The notes beneath the pieces are model-generated. The model searched no databases and was not told the origin of the DNA. It saw only the letters and a program-made list of their open reading frames with translations. A stretch of 13,389 bases of DNA from Candidatus Lindowiibacteriota bacterium (GTDB lineage Bacteria; Lindowbacteria; 2-12-FULL-62-27), in assembly GCA_023249255.1 (NCBI GenBank), contig JAHFCY010000064.1, forward strand, positions 1 through 13,389, read 5' to 3'. Within the stretch, counting starts at the first letter, position 1. Each line of letters starts with the position of its first letter. The translations under genes were made by a program, and so were the position numbers. Positions 6,245 to 11,875 of the stretch are shown here, piece by piece.

Positions 6245-9200
6245 AAAAATTCCTGCAATCGACGTTCGATATCGAGAACGACGAGGTAAAACCGGTCGGG
6301 CTGACGTTTCTGATCGGGTTTATCTGGGGCGTGTCGCAGATGTTCAGTTATACGGCGGCCAACACGATATTCTTATCCAAATACGGCGCCGATTATCTGG
6401 CGTATTCGTTCATCATCAACGCCGTCCTCGTCCCGCTGGCCGGCTACATCATCATGAAATTGGCCGAACGCTTTTCGTTTTCCAAGTACATCACGATCAC
6501 GCTTGTGTTTTACTGCGTCATCCTGGCGGCGTTCCTGGTCGCCTTGACCGTTTCGACCGTCCGGCTACCTTCCATGATCTACCTTCTCTGGATCGACGTT
6601 GAAAACACGCTGTCCAACGTCCTGTTTATGAGCATCGTCAATAAGTTGTTCAACCTCCGACAATCCAAACGGTTGTACGGGATCTGCAGTTTCGGCGGCG
6701 AGTTCGCGTACATCCTCGGCGGCCTCGTGATCCCGATCATCGTAAAATTCACCGGCGCGCTGAACCTGACCGGCTTTGCGATCGGGTTCGACGTGCTGTC
6801 TCTCTTCGTGTTTTTCTCGATCATCAAATCATTCCCTGACAAGATCGCCGCGGCGGATGTGGCAGAGGACGGCGAGGAATCGGAACAGACCGGCGCGCCG
6901 TCATTCCTGTCTCTGTTGAAAAACAGGTATATCGCGGGGATCGTCACCGTCGCTTCACTGGCCGCCATGGCGACCTGTTTCGTGGAGAACGCCTACTTCG
7001 ACCAGTTGCAGAGCTATCTTGGCGATGAAGTCAAAATCGCGCAGTTTCTAAGTCTGTTTTATACGGTTTCCTCCCTGTTTGTCCTGCTCGTCAGCGGGCT
7101 GGTGACCGCGCGGTTCATGAAAATTTTCGGCTTGTCCGCAAGCCTGCTCGTCAATCCGGTATTGGTTGGCCTGATCACACTGCTCTTCGTCATCGCCTCG
7201 AATTTCGGATTGTCGGCGCTCCTGGTCTTTTCGCTGGTCGTCGGCGTGCGGCTGACGAACTCGGTCATCTTTTCGTCCATCCACGGTTCGGCCTATTTCA
7301 ATCTATTCCAGTCGGTGCCGGCGAGGGATCGGGACACGGCGATCAATTTTTCGGAAACGTTCATGGCGAACATCACGAGCGGACTCGCGGGACTCGTGCT
7401 TCTCGTCATGACGCAGTACTTCGACGCCGGCGCCCGGGGAATTCTGATCGGCGTTGAGGTCATCATCGTGTTCTGGCTCGCCATCTGCATCTTTCTCGGA
7501 AGCGAGTACAAGAAAAATCTAAGCGGCGTGCTGAAAAACAAAATGCTCCGGGGCGGGGACGTGTCGCTGGACGATCCGGCCGTGACCGCTCTTCTGCTTC
7601 AAAACCTGAAAAGTTCGAATCCGACCGAGATTATCAACAGCATCGACATGCTGGAGAAGGCGCGGTTCCGCGACATCAAGCTTCACGCCGTCGAACTGGC
7701 GCGCAACGACGATTCGGGAGTTCGGATCAAAGCCGCCGAGATTTACGAGAAGCACGGGGATTCCGGTGACGTGGCGCTCATATCGGAGATGCTCGCCGCT
7801 GAAAAAGATCCCGGAGCGGTCGCCGGCTGGCTTCGCGCGCGGGGATTCGCGAGCGAAGGCGAGTCCATCGAGAAGCTTGAATCGTATTTGAAGAACGCCA
7901 ACCACACGATCGCTATCGGGGCGTTTTCGGCCCTCATCAAATATTGCAGTGTCGAAGGGATGATCGTCGCCGGAAGCGAGCTTCTGCGGTTGACCCGGTC
8001 GGCGGACGCGAACGAACGAAGTTTTGCGGCCGACGTCATCGGCGAGATCGGTCTGTCGAATCTGTACCGGCTCCTGTATCCGCTTCTGAAGGACGAAAAT
8101 ATGCCGGTGCGCAAGAATGCGCTGGCGGCGGCCGGTCGGCTGAACAATTCAAAACTGATTCCCTTCATGATCGACAATCTGACCAACGCCGAACTGCGGC
8201 ACAACGCGATGAAAGGTTTGATTACGGCCGCCGAAAAGGCCATTCCCGCGCTTGAAAATCTCTACAAAAACTCCCCCGCCTCGCGCGAGCTGGTCGCGTA
8301 TCTGTACGGTCGCATCAAGGGCAAAGAGGCGATCGTCTGTCTGAAGCAAAAATTGTCCGAGCCGGACCGGAACGTCTTGATCGCGGTCGTCCACTCGCTC
8401 GAAACGTGCCGGTTCGCGCCCGACGCGGGCGATTTGCCCCGGCTGAACGGCATTCTGAACGCCGCGTTGAAATACGGCGGCATTGTGCTGTGCGCCGAGA
8501 ACGACATCGGCGGCGGCGAAAGCAACTACATCGTCCGCGAGGCGCTCAAATATGAAAAATTGAAAAACAAGGAATACATCTTCTCCCTGCTCACGATGAT
8601 CTACCCGGGACACAACGTGAAAGACATCCGGTTCAATTACCTCTATTCCGGGGACGAGGAAAAAATAGCGCTCGCCATCGAACTGCTCGACAATATCCTG
8701 CACAAAAATCATCGGGACCTTCTGCTGTCACTTCTCGAGGACTCTAATGCCGAAAAATCCATCGCGGCGTTGAACCGCGGATTTCCGGAGATCGGGCTCC
8801 TGGGCCGGGACAAACGCCTGAACGAGATCATCTCCAACACCTCGGAATGGCGGAACAAGTGGCTGATGTCGACGGTCTATCACACGATCATCAAGTCCGG
8901 GTCGGCCGGGGAAAAACAATCGGTCCTCCGGAAACTCGAGGAAGCCCGGGAACAGGAGATCATGAGCGCGGTCATCGCGCAGAAGGAAAAATACTCGCTG
9001 GTCGACAAAGTCATCATCCTGAAAAAAGCCGAATTGTTTTCCGCCATCCCCGACGAAGTCATCGCGAAGATCGCCGAATTGGCCGAGCTCGTCGAATATC
9101 CGAAAGACGGGGCGATATTCCGGAAAGGCGAGCCGGGGTCTGCATTTTATATCGTCGCGGAAGGCCGCGTGAAGATCCATTCGGCGGATAAGATCATCGC

Positions 9201-9915
9201 GGAATTGGATGAAGGGAAGATATTCGGCGAATTGTCCGCGTTAAGTCCGGAAGTCCGGACCGCGGATGCAACGGCGCTCGATCGGACTCTGCTGTTGCGG
9301 CTGACCCAGAACGCCATCGGCCACATCATCGATGAACAGTTGGATGTATCCAAGGGCATTATCCGTATTCTCTGCCAGCGCATTCGAAACACGATCGCCG
9401 CGAAATCCGCGGCCGCGCAAAAATCTCCGGCGCCCCCCGTAGCGGCCGAAGTTGCGCCGGTCCCGGCGGATGGCGCTGCGCCGGATGCCGGTGAAGACAG
9501 GGAATTGACGGACATCGAAAAAATATTGATTCTCAAATCGGTCAGCATATTCAGCAAATTGGATGACGCCATTCTGAAGGACATCGCGGGCATTTCGAAG
9601 GAACAGCGATTGTTGCCCAACGAAGTGCTGTTCAGGACGGGCGACTCCGGGACGTCGATGTTTGTCATTGTCCATGGCGAAGTCAAAGTTCACGACGGCG
9701 ACCATGTGATCGCGCGCCTCGGCGACCGGAAATTCATGGGCGAACTCGCGGCGCTCTCCTCCGAGTCGCGAACCGCTTCCGTCACCGCGTTGAAAAAAAC
9801 GGATCTGCTCAAAATCACGCAGGAATCGCTGTACGAGATCATGTGGGATTACCCCGAAGTCGCAAAAGGGTTTATCCAGGTGTTGATTGACAGGTTAAGA
9901 AGTTTAATGAGGTAA
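6241..9915 (+). CDS. NTT/MFS-like membrane domain + HEAT repeats + two cyclic-nucleotide-binding domains (T2)
   Basis: 1224 residues from ATG 6241, chosen for its ATGA overlap with S2 and because the N-terminus MKKFLQSTFDIEND aligns with T1; the frame is open back to 6118. Residues from about 17 to 425 form a multi-pass membrane region like NTT/TLC or MFS carriers, with an acidic central loop (VAEDGEESEQ) where T1 has its own. HEAT-like repeats follow from about 440 to 880 (e.g. near 487 and 617). Two cyclic-nucleotide-binding domains end the protein, at about 926-1050 and 1091-1224, joined by an Ala/Pro-rich linker at about 1053-1090. Each has the phosphate-cassette Glu and Arg: GEL E997 with R1006 (VRTAD), and GEL E1168 with R1177 (SRTAS). 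Binding of cAMP, cGMP or another nucleotide is therefore plausible. Function inferred: an inner-membrane transporter or sensor controlled by a second messenger. Confidence 0.88.
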   Translation: MKKFLQSTFDIENDEVKPVGLTFLIGFIWGVSQMFSYTAANTIFLSKYGADYLAYSFIINAVLVPLAGYIIMKLAERFSFSKYITITLVFYCVILAAFLVALTVSTVRLPSMIYLLWIDVENTLSNVLFMSIVNKLFNLRQSKRLYGICSFGGEFAYILGGLVIPIIVKFTGALNLTGFAIGFDVLSLFVFFSIIKSFPDKIAAADVAEDGEESEQTGAPSFLSLLKNRYIAGIVTVASLAAMATCFVENAYFDQLQSYLGDEVKIAQFLSLFYTVSSLFVLLVSGLVTARFMKIFGLSASLLVNPVLVGLITLLFVIASNFGLSALLVFSLVVGVRLTNSVIFSSIHGSAYFNLFQSVPARDRDTAINFSETFMANITSGLAGLVLLVMTQYFDAGARGILIGVEVIIVFWLAICIFLGSEYKKNLSGVLKNKMLRGGDVSLDDPAVTALLLQNLKSSNPTEIINSIDMLEKARFRDIKLHAVELARNDDSGVRIKAAEIYEKHGDSGDVALISEMLAAEKDPGAVAGWLRARGFASEGESIEKLESYLKNANHTIAIGAFSALIKYCSVEGMIVAGSELLRLTRSADANERSFAADVIGEIGLSNLYRLLYPLLKDENMPVRKNALAAAGRLNNSKLIPFMIDNLTNAELRHNAMKGLITAAEKAIPALENLYKNSPASRELVAYLYGRIKGKEAIVCLKQKLSEPDRNVLIAVVHSLETCRFAPDAGDLPRLNGILNAALKYGGIVLCAENDIGGGESNYIVREALKYEKLKNKEYIFSLLTMIYPGHNVKDIRFNYLYSGDEEKIALAIELLDNILHKNHRDLLLSLLEDSNAEKSIAALNRGFPEIGLLGRDKRLNEIISNTSEWRNKWLMSTVYHTIIKSGSAGEKQSVLRKLEEAREQEIMSAVIAQKEKYSLVDKVIILKKAELFSAIPDEVIAKIAELAELVEYPKDGAIFRKGEPGSAFYIVAEGRVKIHSADKIIAELDEGKIFGELSALSPEVRTADATALDRTLLLRLTQNAIGHIIDEQLDVSKGIIRILCQRIRNTIAAKSAAAQKSPAPPVAAEVAPVPADGAAPDAGEDRELTDIEKILILKSVSIFSKLDDAILKDIAGISKEQRLLPNEVLFRTGDSGTSMFVIVHGEVKVHDGDHVIARLGDRKFMGELAALSSESRTASVTALKKTDLLKITQESLYEIMWDYPEVAKGFIQVLIDRLRSLMR

Positions 9916-9927
9916 TCGAATCCTGCC

Positions 9928-11175
9928 ATGATGAAAAACATTAAAAACTCGATCACGGTATTGACCTTGTTCTTTTCCCTGTTTGCTCCAGCCGCCGTTT
10001 CTCAAGCCGCCGAGGAATCACCGCTCACGGGAACATGGGGCGGTGTCCGCACAAAGCTTGAAGACAAGGGTGCGCTTCTTAAAGGTACATACACGGGAGA
10101 CTATATCGCCGATCGTTCGGGCGGATTGAGACGAAAAAGGGCTTTCGTCGGAGCCGTGGATCTGTCGCTTACGTTGGACGCGGAAAAAATGCTCGGCTGG
10201 AAAGGGACAACCCTTTATCTTTACGGATTCGGCAACAACGGCGGGGCGCCAAGCAGGGACAATGTGGGCGACGCGCAGGGCGTGAGTTTTTACGAAACAG
10301 GGAGATATATGTGGACCATCAACGACGCGTCGATCGAGAAAAAACTTTTTAATGACCGCGTGTCCGTTCTCGGGGGACTGTATGATTTGAGCAATGACTT
10401 TGACCTGGTGGATTGCGCCCGTCTCTTCTTAAACAGTTCGTATTTTGTGAACCCCACGATATCGTCGAGCGGAGTAAACGGAGCATCCATTTATCCCGCG
10501 ACGTCGTATGGCGGAAGAATCAGAGTACAGCCGATTGACGGATTTACGATTCAGACCGCGGTTCTGGACGGCATTCCCGGGAAACCGGTTTTCGGGAAAT
10601 CGGACGGCCTGCTTCTCGCCACCGAACTGTCTCTTCTTGCCGGCTCGGAAGAAAATTCAACAACGCTTTACGGTAAATATGCCGTCGGGTACTGGCAATA
10701 TACAGCCTGGTTTGACGATATCGCCGATGTGGACGACGACGGGAATGCCGTCAGAAGAAGCGGCAGTTCCGGCTTTTATGGACTGATCGAGAAAGCGCTC
10801 TACCATGAAAAAGAAAATCCTGACGCCGGGCTTGCGTTTTTTTTACGCCTCGGATCATGCGACCCGAACACAAACCAGTACGACCCTTACATGAGCGGCG
10901 GGCTTGTTTATACAGGATTGGTTAAAGGGCGGCCCGGGGACAAACTCGGACTCGCTTTTGCATCCGTTTCCAACAGCGCGAAATACAGGCAATCCATGTC
11001 CGCCGCGGGAACTCCCGTGGATACCACGGAAAAAAATCTCGAACTCACGTACCTTGCGCGGATCACGCCATGGCTTGCCATCCAGCCGGACTTTCAGTTC
11101 GTTATCAACCCGGGAATGGATATCGCCGTAAAAAATGCCGTGGTTGTCGGGTCCCGGTTTGCTGTCTCATTTTAA
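9928..11175 (+). CDS. OprB-family carbohydrate-selective porin-like protein
   Basis: 415 residues with a Sec signal peptide (KNIKN, a hydrophobic core, then VSQA|AEE with likely cleavage after residue 27). The mature start LTGTWGGVRTKLEDKG...YTGDY is the N-terminal signature of the OprB family (PF04966). The rest alternates short hydrophobic and polar strands typical of an outer-membrane barrel, and the last residue is Phe (FAVSF), as expected for BAM-dependent assembly. The family forms outer-membrane channels for sugars and other small solutes; the solute here is unknown. It begins 12 bases after T2 with no intervening promoter that I can see, so it is probably the last gene of the transporter/SET/polyamine unit. 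ATG 9931 is an equally possible start (Met-Met). No clear hairpin terminator follows. Confidence 0.85.
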   Translation: MMKNIKNSITVLTLFFSLFAPAAVSQAAEESPLTGTWGGVRTKLEDKGALLKGTYTGDYIADRSGGLRRKRAFVGAVDLSLTLDAEKMLGWKGTTLYLYGFGNNGGAPSRDNVGDAQGVSFYETGRYMWTINDASIEKKLFNDRVSVLGGLYDLSNDFDLVDCARLFLNSSYFVNPTISSSGVNGASIYPATSYGGRIRVQPIDGFTIQTAVLDGIPGKPVFGKSDGLLLATELSLLAGSEENSTTLYGKYAVGYWQYTAWFDDIADVDDDGNAVRRSGSSGFYGLIEKALYHEKENPDAGLAFFLRLGSCDPNTNQYDPYMSGGLVYTGLVKGRPGDKLGLAFASVSNSAKYRQSMSAAGTPVDTTEKNLELTYLARITPWLAIQPDFQFVINPGMDIAVKNAVVVGSRFAVSF

Positions 11176-11216
11176 GTTGACGTCATCGTTCCCCCACCCC
11201 CTGTAAAAAATTCCAG

Positions 11217-11244
11217 TTGAAAACGCCTGTGGAGATGCTATGAT
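11217..11244 (+). promoter_or_regulatory. Extended -10 sigma70-type promoter of the AT-hook gene
   Basis: The -35 box TTGAAA (11217-11222) is 16 bases from the -10 box TATGAT (11239-11244), which is preceded by TG at 11236-11237 (TGCTATGAT). Each hexamer matches consensus at five of six positions. Transcription would begin near 11251. The ATG at 11240 lies inside the -10 box and could not be the start from this promoter. Confidence 0.65.
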
Positions 11245-11289
11245 GGGGGTCTCTTCGGACGTATATCGATCCGACAAACAAACATCGTC

Positions 11290-11298
11290 AGGAAGGAA
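11290..11298 (+). promoter_or_regulatory. Ribosome binding site deciding the AT-hook gene start
   Basis: The purine run AGGAAGGAA ends seven bases before ATG 11306. Together with the promoter at 11217-11244 it supports this start over ATG 11240, even though GGAG at 11231 precedes the latter. Confidence 0.65.
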
Positions 11299-11305
11299 AC
11301 CCATC

Positions 11306-11833
11306 ATGGTTCCGAAAAAGGAAGAACGCGAGAGCAAGCGCGAATTGCTCACTTCATCCGACTTGAGAAAGTCCATCCAGGTCGAACTGCGACGCATCCG
11401 GTCGATCGTCAAGGAAATTGCCTCCAATTACGTTTCGAAACTCGAGGCCAGCGCGGAGGACATGGCCAAGGGTCTGGAGGAAATTCAGATCGACGCCAAG
11501 GATGATCTGCGGAAAATTTTGAAATCCATCCGTGAATTGAACGTGAAGCCCAACAAGGGCCGCCGCAAGGATCTGCGCAAGATTGACGATCTGATCGAAA
11601 CGCTTCGAGGGGAAGTCGACGTGCTTCGGGACAAGCAGGAGAAGGAGATGCGGGACAAGCCGGCTGAGACTTCGGATGCTCCCCGCCGCCGCGGCCGCCC
11701 TCCCAAACAGTCCGCCGCCGCCGGAATTCGCCGCCGCGGCCGCCCTCGAAAGAATCGGGCTCCGGCCGATTCGTCGATCTCGTCCGTTCCGGAATCCTCC
11801 GAATCATCTTCCGACCTCGTCCACGCCGCTTAA
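11306..11833 (+). CDS. Small coiled-coil protein with two AT-hooks
   Basis: 175 residues from ATG 11306. Residues from about 10 to 115 are highly charged and helical, with heptad-like patterns (e.g. DLRKSIQVELRRIRSIVKEI and DDLIETLRGEVDVLRDKQ), probably a coiled coil. Two AT-hooks follow: R127-R-R-G-R-P-P-K134 and R142-R-R-G-R-P-R-K149, each with the GRP core that enters the minor groove of AT-rich DNA. The tail is Ser/Glu-rich (SSVPESSESSSD) and acidic. The plan, a helical oligomerising part plus basic hooks plus acidic tail, resembles HMGA-like or nucleoid-associated proteins. A DNA-binding, chromosome-organising or regulatory role is inferred. It has its own promoter and so is probably transcribed apart from the upstream genes. 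I recognise no named family beyond the hooks. Confidence 0.8.
   Translation: MVPKKEERESKRELLTSSDLRKSIQVELRRIRSIVKEIASNYVSKLEASAEDMAKGLEEIQIDAKDDLRKILKSIRELNVKPNKGRRKDLRKIDDLIETLRGEVDVLRDKQEKEMRDKPAETSDAPRRRGRPPKQSAAAGIRRRGRPRKNRAPADSSISSVPESSESSSDLVHAA
11684..11702 (+). repeat. Direct repeat copy 1, AT-hook coding unit
   Basis: A 19-base sequence, CGCCGCCGCGGCCGCCCTC, encodes the RRRGRP core of the first AT-hook. It is repeated exactly 45 bases downstream, an in-frame 15-residue period, which suggests that the second hook arose by local duplication. Confidence 0.85.
11729..11747 (+). repeat. Direct repeat copy 2, AT-hook coding unit
   Basis: Identical 19-base copy of 11684-11702, encoding the core of the second AT-hook. 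The bases between the copies (rich in CCG) encode a Gln/Ser/Ala spacer. Confidence 0.85.
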
Positions 11834-11836
11834 AAA

Positions 11837-11865
11837 TTGACCGGCGGCGTTCGTTGCCGTAAAAT
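11837..11865 (+). promoter_or_regulatory. Near-consensus sigma70-type promoter of the NHL-repeat gene
   Basis: The -35 box TTGACC (11837-11842) and -10 box TAAAAT (11860-11865) are separated by exactly 17 bases, and each matches consensus at five of six positions. The expected transcription start near 11872 is only about four bases before ATG 11876, predicting an almost leaderless mRNA. The -35 box begins three bases after the stop codon of the AT-hook gene. Confidence 0.6.
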
Positions 11866-11875
11866 TGCTTCTGCC

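Noticed and set aside
11841-11859. Hairpin CGGCGG/TTGCCG as a rho-independent terminator after the AT-hook gene
   Set aside because: The stem is only about six pairs including G-T wobbles, and no T-run follows. The stretch is better explained as the spacer of the 11837-11865 promoter.
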